This document shows, in pieces, positions 8,706 to 17,631 of a DNA stretch of 64,000 bases. The stretch's first letter is position 1. Every line of letters begins with the position of its first letter. A program made the position numbers and the translations under genes. The notes under the pieces were generated by a model. That model was not told where the DNA came from. It made no database searches and saw only the letters and a program-made list of their open reading frames with translations. Source of the DNA: an uncultured Alistipes sp. (GTDB lineage: Bacteria; Bacteroidota; Bacteroidia; Bacteroidales; UBA932); assembly GCA_900544175.1 (NCBI GenBank), contig UQUN01000004.1, positions 53,957 to 117,956 of the forward strand. The letters are read 5' to 3'.

Positions 8706-9491
8706 TTAGATGATGAACTTCTCCTTGAGCCTGGAGATTATGATACCTACCGCCTCTTCCGGCTCTACTTCGAATACCTCACCGGGAGCCTTAAGCCCTT
8801 TGGTAAAGGCCTTGAGCACCTTGGTAGGCGAGCCTTTCAGACCGAGCTTGGTCTCGTCCACGTCTATCTTGTCCGCACTCCAGATCTCCACGTTCTTATT
8901 GTAAGCCTCTACAATACCGGGAGCACTCATGTATCTGGGCTTTACTGCAGAAGACAGCACTGTCAGAAGGCAGGGCATCTGGGCTTCGAGGATCTGTACG
9001 CCATCCTCAGTCTCTCTGGTGACCCTAAGTGACTTACCTTCCTGTTCCATTTCCAGGCCGCATACATACGATACCTGTGGTATGCCGAGATGCTCGGCTG
9101 TCTGAGGTCCAACCTGTGCGGTGTCTCCGTCAATGGCCTGACGTCCTGTAATGACTATATCCCACTCAAGTGCCTTCAATGCACCGGCAAGTGCGTTGGA
9201 TGTAGCAAGGGTGTCAGCACCTGCGAATTTTCTATCTGTCAGAAGGATTGCCCGGTCTGCACCCATTGCGAAGGCTTCCCTGAGAATCAGGTCGGCCTGT
9301 GGAGGTCCCATGGTGATGACCGTAACATGGGCACCGTACTTGTCTTTCAGACGGAGAGCCATCTCCAGTCCGCCCTTGTCATCGGGATTCATGATGCTTG
9401 GCACTCCGTCCCTGATAAGAGTACCGGTAACGGGATTGATCTTTATCTCTGTAGTATCCGGAACCTGCTTGATACAAACTACTATATTCAT
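8706..9491 (-). CDS. etfB: electron transfer flavoprotein subunit beta
   Basis: 261-residue EtfB. It begins with MNIVVCIKQVPDTTEIKI and contains the AMP/FAD-site region ITGRQAIDGDTAQVGPQTAEHLGI (about 115-140), both standard for the subunit; the ADTLATSNALAGAL segment is also conserved. It forms the heterodimer with EtfA and serves the Bcd dehydrogenase of the operon. It starts 12 bases after bcd and is followed by etfA after 23 bases. The length and motifs leave little doubt about the family. Confidence 0.94.
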   Translation of the reverse strand: MNIVVCIKQVPDTTEIKINPVTGTLIRDGVPSIMNPDDKGGLEMALRLKDKYGAHVTVITMGPPQADLILREAFAMGADRAILLTDRKFAGADTLATSNALAGALKALEWDIVITGRQAIDGDTAQVGPQTAEHLGIPQVSYVCGLEMEQEGKSLRVTRETEDGVQILEAQMPCLLTVLSSAVKPRYMSAPGIVEAYNKNVEIWSADKIDVDETKLGLKGSPTKVLKAFTKGLKAPGEVFEVEPEEAVGIIISRLKEKFII

Positions 9492-9503
9492 ACTTTCCTG
9501 TTT

Positions 9504-10646
9504 TTACTTTTTAAACATACTGGCTGCTATCACCATTCTCTGTACCTCAGATGTACCCTCGTAGATCTCGGTGATCTTGGCATCGCGCATCATCCTCTCC
9601 ACGGGATACTCGCGGGTGTAGCCGTAGCCTCCGTGGAACTGTACCGCCTTGGTGGTTACTTCCATGGCTGTCTCGGCAGCGAACAGCTTGGCCATGGCTG
9701 CATCGGCCGAATAAGGCTCCTTGCAGTCTTTCTTGAAGGCAGCCGAACGCACCAGCAGACGGGATGCCTCCACCTTGGTCTTCAGGTCGGCCATCTGGAA
9801 CTGGGTGTTCTGGAACTGGGAGAGCGACTTGCCGAACTGCTTGCGTTCCATGGTGTACTTGACAGTCTCGTCAAGAGCGCCCTGGGCTATACCGAGGGCC
9901 TGAGATGCGATACCGATACGGCCTCCGTCGAGGGTCTTCATCGCGATGGCGAATCCGCCTCCCACCTTGCCGAGCAGATTGCCCTTGGGTATGCGGCAGT
10001 CGGAAAATATCAGTTCGGCCGTGGCGGAGCCTCTGATGCCCATCTTCAGCTCCTTCTTGCCCACCTCGAAACCGGGAGTGCCGGCCTCCACGATAAATGC
10101 TGATATACCCTTGTTCTTCAAGGATTTGTCAGTCATGGCGAAGATTACATAGACATGAGCGTGTCCGGCATTGGTGATGAATATCTTGTTGCCGTTGAGC
10201 ACCCACTCGTCTCCGTCGAGAACAGCTGTGGTCTGCTGTGCTGATGCATCAGTGCCGGCGTTGGGCTCGGTCAGACCGAATGCTCCAAGCCATTCGCCTG
10301 ATGCTAATTTGGGCAGGTACTTGCGTTTCTGCTCCTCCGTACCATTCTCAAAGATAGGGGCAAGGCAAAGGGATGTATGCGCGGAAAGCACTACACCTGT
10401 CGTGGCGCATACCCTTGAAAGTTCCTCCACTGCGATGGTGTACATGATATTGTCTCCGCCCGCTCCGCCGTATTCTACGGGAAGAGGTATGCCGAACAGT
10501 CCCAGAGGAGCCATCTTCTGGACCGTCTCAATGGGAAATCTCTCCTGCTCGTCTATCTCCGCCGCCAGAGGCTTGACTTCCTTCTCGGCGAACTCTCTGA
10601 TCATCTGTCTGAACAGTGACTGTGATGGTGTGAGTTTGAAATTCAT
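9504..10646 (-). CDS. bcd: butyryl-CoA dehydrogenase (short-chain acyl-CoA dehydrogenase)
   Basis: 380-residue acyl-CoA dehydrogenase. It carries the FAD/substrate motif FGLTEPNAGTDASA (about 134-147), the FITNAGHAHVYVIFA strand, the QFHGGYGYTREYPVERMMRD helix and the C-terminal ITEIYEGTSEVQ segment, whose Glu (about residue 366) is the position of the catalytic base in short-chain enzymes. In this operon it reduces crotonyl-CoA to butyryl-CoA with the adjacent EtfBA. It lies between hbd (18 bases upstream) and etfB (12 bases downstream). Substrate length is inferred from the operon. Confidence 0.92.
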   Translation of the reverse strand: MNFKLTPSQSLFRQMIREFAEKEVKPLAAEIDEQERFPIETVQKMAPLGLFGIPLPVEYGGAGGDNIMYTIAVEELSRVCATTGVVLSAHTSLCLAPIFENGTEEQKRKYLPKLASGEWLGAFGLTEPNAGTDASAQQTTAVLDGDEWVLNGNKIFITNAGHAHVYVIFAMTDKSLKNKGISAFIVEAGTPGFEVGKKELKMGIRGSATAELIFSDCRIPKGNLLGKVGGGFAIAMKTLDGGRIGIASQALGIAQGALDETVKYTMERKQFGKSLSQFQNTQFQMADLKTKVEASRLLVRSAAFKKDCKEPYSADAAMAKLFAAETAMEVTTKAVQFHGGYGYTREYPVERMMRDAKITEIYEGTSEVQRMVIAASMFKK

Positions 10647-10664
10647 ATCTGTGATTTTCTAATT

Positions 10665-11513
10665 CTAGTATTTGTAAAATCCTTCTCCTGTTTTCCGTCC
10701 GAGCAGCCCTGCACGAACCATCTTCCTCAGCAGCGGATGGGGACGGTACTTATCGTCACCGAACTCGCTGTGCAGTACCTCCATGATTGCCAGACACACA
10801 TCCAGACCGATAAGGTCAGCCAGGGCGAGAGGGCCCATGGGATGGTTGGCACCGAGCTTCATGGCCGCGTCTATGTCATCGCGGGAAGCCACTCCGTCTG
10901 CCAGAATACCCACAGCCTCGTTTACCATGGGGATGAGTATGCGGTTGACAACAAAGCCGGGAGCCTCGTTGACTGCAACAGGTGTCTTGCCTATCTCCTG
11001 ACAAAGAGCGAATACGGCATCGAATACCTCCTGTGATGTCCTCTGTCCCTTGATAATCTCAACGAGCTTCATCACTGTCGCAGGATTGAAGAAATGCATG
11101 CCTATTACGTGACAGGGCCTTGAGATATTGGCCGCGATGCCGGTAATGGAGAGCGATGACGTGTTGGTGGCAATGATGGTCTCTTTCTTGCAGAGAGCAT
11201 CCAGTTCCTTGAAAAGCTCAATCTTCAAGTGCATCTCCTCCACTGCCGCCTCGATGATAAGGTCGGAATCGGCAATGTCCTTATAATCTGTGGTCAGAGT
11301 AATATTGGCCAGAGTCGCGTCCATGGCGGCCTGATCCATCTTGCCTTTCTCTACCAGCTTGCTGAGTGACTTTGTTATCTTGGCCATAGCCTTGGCGTTG
11401 GAAGCCTCGCTGCGGCTCTTCATGGTGACTTTGCGTCCGGCCTGTGCGAAAGCCTGGACGATGCCGGAGCCCATAGTTCCGGTTCCGATTACGGAAATTT
11501 TTTCTATTGTCAT
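10665..11513 (-). CDS. hbd: 3-hydroxybutyryl-CoA dehydrogenase
   Basis: 282-residue NAD(P)-dependent dehydrogenase. The Rossmann motif GTGTMGSGIVQAFAQAG is at residues 10-26, the catalytic region HFFNPATVMKLVEI with its His at about 140, and the C-terminal dimerisation domain carries VNRILIPMVNEA and GANHPMGPLALADLIGLD. It reduces acetoacetyl-CoA to 3-hydroxybutyryl-CoA. The enzyme is not needed for the direct lysine route, but acetoacetyl-CoA is the product of the operon's CoA-transferase, so it would provide a second branch to butyrate. Spacing is 13 bases from crt and 18 to bcd. Confidence 0.93.
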   Translation of the reverse strand: MTIEKISVIGTGTMGSGIVQAFAQAGRKVTMKSRSEASNAKAMAKITKSLSKLVEKGKMDQAAMDATLANITLTTDYKDIADSDLIIEAAVEEMHLKIELFKELDALCKKETIIATNTSSLSITGIAANISRPCHVIGMHFFNPATVMKLVEIIKGQRTSQEVFDAVFALCQEIGKTPVAVNEAPGFVVNRILIPMVNEAVGILADGVASRDDIDAAMKLGANHPMGPLALADLIGLDVCLAIMEVLHSEFGDDKYRPHPLLRKMVRAGLLGRKTGEGFYKY

Positions 11514-11526
11514 AACTGTCAGTGTT

Positions 11527-12306
11527 TTATCTGTTCTTAAATTCTGGTTTGCCTTTTTCCAGGAAAGCCTTCATGCCCGTTTTCTGGTCTTCTGTTGCAA
11601 AGCACTCGGAAAAAGCGCGGTTCTCGGTTGCGAGAGCCGTTGTCTCATCCATGTCGTAATTGGCATTGATGCAGGCCTTGGCCTTGCGTACCGCTATGGG
11701 TGCATTGGCCATGATGTCGCGGGCCAGTCCCAGGGCATAGTCCATCAGCTCCTCGGGAGGCAATACATGATTGACCAGTCCTATGCGCAGAGCCTCTGCG
11801 GCATTGATTACCCTGCCGGAGTAGATCATCTCCTTGGCATAGCCCTGTCCCACCAGCTTGGGCAGACGGTAAGTGCCCGAAAAACCGGGAATGATACCCA
11901 GCTTCACCTCCGGCTGACCGAATTTGGCCTTCTCTGAGGCGATACGGATATCGCAGGCCATCGCCAGCTCGCAGCCTCCGCCGAGAGCAAAGCCGTTCAC
12001 GGCCGCTATAACAGGTATCGGCAGCTCCTCTATCCTGCGGAACACCTCGGCTCCGAAACGGCCGAAATCCAACCCCTGCTCAGCATTAAATCCAGCCATC
12101 TGGGATATGTCGGCACCTGCCACGAAAGACTTCGGGCCGTCTCCGCGGATTATCAGCACGGCAGTACCTTCAGGCAAGTCCAGTACAAAACTGTTGATCT
12201 CCTCCAGCACCGGTCTGCTCAGGGAATTGAGCGACTGCGGATGAGAGATGGTCAGGATGCAGATGCCGGCCTCAGGAGTCTCTATTTTGAGAAAATTATA
12301 ATCCAT
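11527..12306 (-). CDS. crt: enoyl-CoA hydratase / crotonase
   Basis: 259-residue crotonase-fold enzyme that would dehydrate 3-hydroxybutyryl-CoA to crotonyl-CoA. The CoA oxyanion-hole segments FVAGADISQMAG (about 66-77) and AAVNGFALGGGCELAMACD (about 103-121, with the first catalytic Glu in GGGCELA) are clear, followed by KFGQPEVKLGIIPGFSGTYRLP with the second catalytic Glu. Together with Hbd it converts acetoacetyl-CoA to crotonyl-CoA, joining the lysine branch at Bcd. It lies 12 bases after atoA and 13 before hbd. Confidence 0.92.
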   Translation of the reverse strand: MDYNFLKIETPEAGICILTISHPQSLNSLSRPVLEEINSFVLDLPEGTAVLIIRGDGPKSFVAGADISQMAGFNAEQGLDFGRFGAEVFRRIEELPIPVIAAVNGFALGGGCELAMACDIRIASEKAKFGQPEVKLGIIPGFSGTYRLPKLVGQGYAKEMIYSGRVINAAEALRIGLVNHVLPPEELMDYALGLARDIMANAPIAVRKAKACINANYDMDETTALATENRAFSECFATEDQKTGMKAFLEKGKPEFKNR

Positions 12307-12318
12307 CTCACAGTAATA

Positions 12319-12978
12319 TTACTGACGCATAGGTTTTAAATCGGGGTCAATGATGAGCTGAGCCTCGGTGGCAGCCTGAACCTGTTCCACGGTAAACTCA
12401 GGATTGATCTCCCTCAGGACGATGCCTTTATCGGTAATGTCCATAACGCCCATCTCAGTGATGATCATATTGACCTGTCCTGCGGCAGTAAGAGGCAGAC
12501 GGCATTTCTTCAGGATTTTGGGATTGCCCTTGGCAGTGTGCTCCATGGTCAGGATGACCTTTCTCGCACCCACGAGCAGGTCCATGGCGCCTCCCATTCC
12601 GGGCACCTTCTTGCCGGGTATGATCCAGTTGGCCAGGTCTCCTTTCTCGTCCACCTCAAGAGCTCCGAGGAAAGTCACGTCCACATGACCGCCACGGATA
12701 ATCTCAAACGAAGCCAGTGAACTGCAAGCATACGCACCGGGTACGGCGGTGATATATCCACCACCGGAATTAATGAAGTCGGGGTTCTCCTCTCCTGGTT
12801 TTGGAGTAGGTCCCATGCCGACCAGACCGTTCTCGCTCTGGAGAATTACCGACACTCCTTCAGGAAGAAAGTCAGGTATCATGGTAGGCAGTCCGATGCC
12901 GAGATTCACGACATCACCGTCTTTTAGTTCGAGGGCAGCCCTGCGGGCTATCACCTCTCTGATCTGATTCTTGTCCAT
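12319..12978 (-). CDS. atoA: acetoacetate/butyryl-CoA CoA-transferase, beta subunit
   Basis: 219-residue family I CoA-transferase beta subunit. The catalytic glutamate motif is SENGLVGMG (Glu at about 49), preceded by the typical NLGIGLPTMIPDFLP start; GGYITAVPG and the later GALEVDEKGDLANW are also conserved. With the alpha subunit at 21220 it would move CoA from butyryl-CoA to acetoacetate, releasing butyrate and forming acetoacetyl-CoA. Unusually, the two subunit genes are not adjacent: this one lies about 8 kb downstream, at the boundary of the lysine module and the crotonyl-CoA reduction module. Gene spacing is 19 bases after kamE and 12 before crt. Confidence 0.9.
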   Translation of the reverse strand: MDKNQIREVIARRAALELKDGDVVNLGIGLPTMIPDFLPEGVSVILQSENGLVGMGPTPKPGEENPDFINSGGGYITAVPGAYACSSLASFEIIRGGHVDVTFLGALEVDEKGDLANWIIPGKKVPGMGGAMDLLVGARKVILTMEHTAKGNPKILKKCRLPLTAAGQVNMIITEMGVMDITDKGIVLREINPEFTVEQVQAATEAQLIIDPDLKPMRQ

Positions 12979-12997
12979 TGTAAAATGTATTTAGTGA

Positions 12998-13789
12998 TTA
13001 TTGTTTATTGTGTCTGCGCACATATTCCTCGGCTATGAACGAAGCCACGTCGTCGGCATAGGTATTCATACCGAAACCGGCGTCATACCCCAGTTCCTTG
13101 GCCAGCTCGTGAGTGATGCGGGGACCGCCGCAAGCCAGGATGACCTTGTCGCGCAGGCCCTCTGCCTCGAGCAGCTCGACCAGCTCGGTCAGGTTCTTGA
13201 TGTGGATGTCCTTCTGGGTCACTGTCTGCGAGACTATAAGAGCATCGGCATGCAGTTCCACCGCCTTGGCGATAAAATCCTCGTTAGGTACCTGACTGCC
13301 AAGATTATAGGCATCTATCATATCGTAGCGCTCCAGGCCATAATGTCCGGCATATCCCTTCATGTTCATGATGGCGTCTATGCCCACCGTATGGGCATCG
13401 GTGCCTGTGCTTGCCCCCACTACTACCAGCTTGCGTCCTATGTTCTCCCTGATGTACTCGTCCGTCGCGGGCATGTCCATGACGTTTGACTCGACTTTAG
13501 GCACATGAATGGCCGTGAAATCCACTGTCTGAGTGGCCGAACCGTAACAGTTGAAGAACGTGAAGCCCGGAGTAAGCTCCTTATAGAATACCACCTGAGG
13601 ATTGTTCAGCCCCATGGCCTTGATGAGCTGTTTAGCTGCTTCCACGGCCTCATCTCCAGCCGGCACCGGAAGTGTGAAGCTGAGCTGCACCTTTCCATCG
13701 TTCATGGTGTCCCCGTAGGGTTTGATTGCCTTGAGGTTCAGATTCTTGTCGTAATCCTTCTCCTCCATTGAATATAAACCGCCACTCAT
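12998..13789 (-). CDS. kamE: lysine 5,6-aminomutase, beta subunit (B12-binding)
   Basis: 263-residue small subunit of the adenosylcobalamin- and PLP-dependent aminomutase that converts beta-lysine to 3,5-diaminohexanoate. The cobalamin motif D-x-H-x-x-G is at Asp131-Gly136 (axial His133), and the following MNMKGYAGHYG places Lys144 where the family carries its PLP Schiff-base lysine. The Rossmann-like cobalamin fold continues with LIVSQTVTQKDIHIKNL and LACGGPRITHELAKELGYDAGFG. ATG 13789 is one base after the kamD stop; an internal Met8 is a possible alternative start. Confidence 0.95.
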   Translation of the reverse strand: MSGGLYSMEEKDYDKNLNLKAIKPYGDTMNDGKVQLSFTLPVPAGDEAVEAAKQLIKAMGLNNPQVVFYKELTPGFTFFNCYGSATQTVDFTAIHVPKVESNVMDMPATDEYIRENIGRKLVVVGASTGTDAHTVGIDAIMNMKGYAGHYGLERYDMIDAYNLGSQVPNEDFIAKAVELHADALIVSQTVTQKDIHIKNLTELVELLEAEGLRDKVILACGGPRITHELAKELGYDAGFGMNTYADDVASFIAEEYVRRHNKQ

Positions 13790-13790
13790 A

Positions 13791-15344
13791 TTATTTTCCT
13801 CCTAACATTATCTTAATAAACGGATTCATGTAATTCTGCCCCTTAGGGGTGACGCCGTCGAGCCCTTTGCCGCCATTGCGAGGGCGCTTCACGTCAGCGA
13901 AGATACCTTTCTCCAGGGCTGTAAACAGACCTTCCTTGTCCAGTTTCTCCAGCAATTCTATGGCCTTGTCCAGCACTTCTTTAGCACGTGTACGTATGAT
14001 ACCTCCCTCCTTGAACTCCACCTCGTCTCCGATATTCTTCATATTGTTGAAGATGTACTTGGCATTTTCAATTGAAAGGAAACGGTCTGACATGAAAGGA
14101 GTATGAATGGCCTCGGTAGGCATACCCAAAAGCTGTATGCCCTGATTGGTCCAGATACCCACCATGTTGAAGAGGGCGTCCTGGATATGGCCGCGGAAGA
14201 TGTTTCCGGTCATGAACTTTGTGGGAGGCATGTATTTGAGCGGAGCCTTGGGGAAAATCTCGCGGGCCATCTGGGCCTGCGCCAGCTCCAGCAGGAAGCC
14301 GTTTTCCAGCATCGGGTCCATCTCGAAGGCGTGTCCGAGTCCCATCTGCTCCTCAGGCAGGCCGGCGATGAGTGCAAGCTGCTCGTTGATGATGTCCGAA
14401 GCAAGCACCGTATGGGCAGCCTCGACAGCATCGGCCGTGGTCAGATAATTGTCCTCGCCTGTATTGATGATAACTCCTGCAAAACCGTTGATGACCCTTG
14501 AGAAGAACTGGTCGATCATGGTCCTCTGCATGTTGATGTCGCGGAACAGGATGCCGTAGAGAGCATCGTTCAGCATCACGTCAAGTCCCTCGAAGGCACC
14601 CATAACGGCTATCTCGGGCATACACAGGCCGGAGCAATAGTTGCACAGGCGGATATAGCGTCCTACCTCCTCACCGACCTTGTCCAGAGCCTGACGCATG
14701 ATGCGGAAGTTCTCCTGGGTAGCGTAAGTACCGCCGAATCCCTCAGTAGTGGCTCCGTAAGGCACATAGTCCAGCAGCGACTGACCGGTAGTGCGGATAA
14801 CGGCGATGATGTCGGCACCCTGACGTGCGGCGGCCTCGGCCTGTACCACATCCTCGTAGATATTGCCGGTGGCCACTATGACGTAGATATAAGGCTTGGG
14901 CCCCTCGCCTATTTTCTCTATATAGTCCTCGCGCCTTTTCCTGCGGGCCTTTATCTTCTCCACAGAAGCCTTTATCGGAGCCTCAAGAGCCCTGTCTATC
15001 TCAGCCTTGGGGCGGATTTCCAATTTTGTTATGTCCAGTTTGCCGTCAGCTGTCTCCTCAGCTATCTCCATAGGAGTCTTGCCTGTTACAGCCATCGCAT
15101 TGCCGACATAGAACAACGCACCGTCGCCCAACACACCGGCAGCCTTGAGACTGTCCACTACGACATTGGGCAGAGGTACGGCATTGGCATCCACTCCGTC
15201 TATTCCGAGCAGACGGCAAAGTGTCCTTTCCACTGCCACAGTGGTATATCCGTCCACAAAACGCTGGACATCGACAGCCACATTTGCCGCAAGCTGCCTG
15301 GCATACGCCACCTTCTTAGAATCTAATCCTAATTTGCTATTCAT
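13791..15344 (-). CDS. kamD: lysine 5,6-aminomutase, alpha subunit
   Basis: 517-residue large subunit of lysine 5,6-aminomutase, a TIM-barrel enzyme binding PLP and adenosylcobalamin across the interface with KamE. Visible family segments include EKIGEGPKPYIYVIVATGNIYEDVVQAEAAARQ (given here only as the stretch around residues 144-175), the IRTTGQSLLDYVPYGATTEG substrate/cofactor region (182-202), and RLCNYCSGLCMPEIAVMGAFEG. Length is as expected. Its start overlaps the kamC stop by eight bases, and kamE follows after one base, which fits stoichiometric production of the two subunits. Confidence 0.95.
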   Translation of the reverse strand: MNSKLGLDSKKVAYARQLAANVAVDVQRFVDGYTTVAVERTLCRLLGIDGVDANAVPLPNVVVDSLKAAGVLGDGALFYVGNAMAVTGKTPMEIAEETADGKLDITKLEIRPKAEIDRALEAPIKASVEKIKARRKRREDYIEKIGEGPKPYIYVIVATGNIYEDVVQAEAAARQGADIIAVIRTTGQSLLDYVPYGATTEGFGGTYATQENFRIMRQALDKVGEEVGRYIRLCNYCSGLCMPEIAVMGAFEGLDVMLNDALYGILFRDINMQRTMIDQFFSRVINGFAGVIINTGEDNYLTTADAVEAAHTVLASDIINEQLALIAGLPEEQMGLGHAFEMDPMLENGFLLELAQAQMAREIFPKAPLKYMPPTKFMTGNIFRGHIQDALFNMVGIWTNQGIQLLGMPTEAIHTPFMSDRFLSIENAKYIFNNMKNIGDEVEFKEGGIIRTRAKEVLDKAIELLEKLDKEGLFTALEKGIFADVKRPRNGGKGLDGVTPKGQNYMNPFIKIMLGGK

Positions 15345-16680
15345 GTTTCAATAGTTTTTTTGCCTCCCCTATCCATTCGGGAGAAATATTCAATGACTCC
15401 GCCACATTCAAAGCCTCGTGGGGCACAGCCCCGTCAGGAGCCGGGCAGAGCCGGTAATTCATCTTTCCATTCTCAACTCCGGCAACACGCAGTCTGCGAC
15501 AGCATGCGGAGGATATATTGTAATGCGTCGTAAGCAACATAGCCGCGCTCCTGCCCTCCATCAGTCTGAGCAGAGCCTCCACAAGAGCCGTACCCTCAAT
15601 GGGATTGGTACTCCTTGCCGGCTCATCTATCATGGCCACTATGTCCGTCCCTTCCGTTTCCGAAGCACGGACAACCTGGTCGATAGCCGTCATCTCGGCT
15701 GCAAACGAGGAAAGGCCGGCCCCCATGTCCTGAGCATCCCCGGATATAAAGAATACACGCTTTTTCAGCACTATCTCTGCTGATTCTGCTGGAATCCCCA
15801 TACCGAAACTGAAGAGATACTGACAAAGAGCCGCCATCTTCAGGACAACGGTCTTGCCTCCCATATTGGCACCTATTATGACCACCGGCTCGTCTCCAAA
15901 GTCAATGTCTATGGGAGTAAACTCCTTATCGCTCTTTTCGAGAACAGACTTTATATAAGGATGATACATCCCTTTATATACAGTCTTGCCTGAAGTCAAG
16001 ACCGGTATACACAGGTTCATTGTCCTCACCTGAACCGCTTTGGCAAAGGTTATATCCAGGACTGCCAATGACTCCATCAGCTTCCTCAGAGCCGGAACCG
16101 AAGGCCTGAGATCCTCACATATACCGGCCCTTATACGGCTCTCCTCCTGCTGTTCCTCTCTCATAAGACTTTCCCGCGCATCGGGATCTGTCTCCCGGCC
16201 CAGACGCAGTCTCAGACCGGCCAGTTCGGCTGAATAGGAATCGTAAATGTAAAACGAGGCTATGCCGGTACCGTCAGGATCAAGTACTGACAGCGGACTG
16301 TCCGTAAATGACACATCGGGAGACAGGGCGGGCCATCCTGAAGCCGACAGCAGGGCAGATACTCTGCGGCCAAGCATGATAAGATGCTTGACCTCGAACA
16401 ACTCGATGTCGTCCACGGTACAGGCCGACTCCAGCCTGTCTAAAGTGTTGGAGATATTTTTAAGCGTACAAAGCTCAGAATGAAGCATAGCCACCAGGTT
16501 GCCGTCAGAGGCTGCCGGAAGGAAACTGTGCAAAGCGGCATAGCTTTCCATAACCTCCTCCTCGGTCGAGCAGGCTGTAGAGTCCATCAGATACCTGAGA
16601 GAATACCCGGACGCTACCGGAAGAGTCTCTATCATGTACCTGAGACCGCAGGGCGAATCTATGATATCTCTAAGCTTCAT
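15337..16680 (-). CDS. kamC: lysine 5,6-aminomutase reactivase ATPase (MutS-like)
   Basis: 447-residue protein whose C-terminal half is a MutS domain V ATPase: Walker A GANMGGKT at 270-277, an N2-like loop DAQDMGAGLSSFAAEM at 315-330, Walker B VAMIDEPARSTNP around Asp352-Glu353, and the switch TTHYN at 384-388. The N-terminal mismatch-recognition and connector domains of MutS are absent; residues 1-210 are instead a helical clamp/lever-like region. Family knowledge places KamC with KamB as the ATP-dependent reactivator that exchanges damaged cobalamin in the aminomutase. It overlaps kamB by 11 bases and kamD by 8. DNA repair is an unlikely role. Confidence 0.88.
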   Translation of the reverse strand: MKLRDIIDSPCGLRYMIETLPVASGYSLRYLMDSTACSTEEEVMESYAALHSFLPAASDGNLVAMLHSELCTLKNISNTLDRLESACTVDDIELFEVKHLIMLGRRVSALLSASGWPALSPDVSFTDSPLSVLDPDGTGIASFYIYDSYSAELAGLRLRLGRETDPDARESLMREEQQEESRIRAGICEDLRPSVPALRKLMESLAVLDITFAKAVQVRTMNLCIPVLTSGKTVYKGMYHPYIKSVLEKSDKEFTPIDIDFGDEPVVIIGANMGGKTVVLKMAALCQYLFSFGMGIPAESAEIVLKKRVFFISGDAQDMGAGLSSFAAEMTAIDQVVRASETEGTDIVAMIDEPARSTNPIEGTALVEALLRLMEGRSAAMLLTTHYNISSACCRRLRVAGVENGKMNYRLCPAPDGAVPHEALNVAESLNISPEWIGEAKKLLKHE

Positions 16681-17620
16681 GTCTCTTTATATCGTATACC
16701 GGTATCTGCAACTTGTCGGAAAGTCTTGCGCACAAGAGTTCCGAATCCATACGATAACCATTGGGAGCCAGCGGGTTGGCACATACGGCCAACAGCACTG
16801 TGCGTCTGCGGACTCCAAGCCTTCCTCCTGCACGGACAAAACTGCGGTATTGACCGGGAGTGACGAATATTCTGGTGAAATCCTCCACCACTACCTCGTA
16901 CCTGTCCACACCGCCTTCCTGCGTCAGACGAGACAACAGTCTGTCAGTCAGAGCTCCAGTCACTTCCACCCTTTCCACATCATTTCCGATTCCGATATCG
17001 GAAGCCATTGAAGAAACCGTGACGGAATGTGCGGCATCCCCGGGCGTCTCGGCCAACGGCAGGCGTATCATAGTGACACAAAAAGCCGTAAGGTCAATCA
17101 GTGTAGGAAGGCTGGAAGAAAGCGCGGCACCCGTCGCCAGGACCATCGCATCACTTACAGCAGGAGAGGCGCTGCTTTTCCGCGAAAGCGCCCCGTCTAT
17201 TATCGTAAGGTCTATACCGAAACCGGCAATGCCGCTCATCCATCTTCTCAGGGAAGCTGTCGAAGAAGGCCCCGAAAGGATGACTTTCCCTTCCGAGACC
17301 ACCTTCGCAGTTATCAGTCTTCCCAATGCCGTTGTCTCATCGGATATATCCACAATCTCGGACACCATCCTGCGGGCCCTGTAATGGGTCTCGGATGTGG
17401 AGAAGAACATACCCTCGCGGAGCACTATCTCCGGTTTGGGAGTCCTGGTGACCTGATCAGTCCTTTCCCCGTCCAGTCCTATGGATGTCACGCACACCTT
17501 GCGTTCATGCAGCGGCAGACGGCGGATAATGTAATTGAGGCACTCTGTCTTGCCGCAATTCTTCTCCATTCCGACCACTGCTACACTCCTGTAATTCAAC
17601 AGCTCATGGACAAATGGCAT
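16670..17620 (-). CDS. kamB: lysine 5,6-aminomutase reactivase subunit KamB
   Basis: 316-residue protein found between kamA and kamC in lysine-fermenting bacteria. A P-loop is visible near the N-terminus, VAVVGMEKNCGKTECLNYI (Gly17-Thr25). The rest (VLSGPSSTASLRRWMSG, LTIIDGALSRKSSASP) looks like a P-loop NTPase fold with a Walker-B-like LTIIDGALSR strand. The family is reported to act with KamC in reactivating the aminomutase; the biochemical division of labour cannot be read from sequence. ATG 17620 lies 11 bases after the kamA stop, and the 3' end overlaps kamC by 11 bases. Confidence 0.84.
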   Translation of the reverse strand: MPFVHELLNYRSVAVVGMEKNCGKTECLNYIIRRLPLHERKVCVTSIGLDGERTDQVTRTPKPEIVLREGMFFSTSETHYRARRMVSEIVDISDETTALGRLITAKVVSEGKVILSGPSSTASLRRWMSGIAGFGIDLTIIDGALSRKSSASPAVSDAMVLATGAALSSSLPTLIDLTAFCVTMIRLPLAETPGDAAHSVTVSSMASDIGIGNDVERVEVTGALTDRLLSRLTQEGGVDRYEVVVEDFTRIFVTPGQYRSFVRAGGRLGVRRRTVLLAVCANPLAPNGYRMDSELLCARLSDKLQIPVYDIKRHEA

Positions 17621-17631
17621 CTAATCTTACA

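Noticed and set aside
9090..10103. 337-residue plus-strand open frame
   Set aside because: Antisense to etfB and bcd, both firmly identified; a product of codon bias in those genes.
15337..16680. Mismatch-repair protein MutS
   Set aside because: Only the ATPase core is shared; the mismatch-recognition domains are missing and the gene is interlocked with kamB and kamD, so the KamC role fits better.
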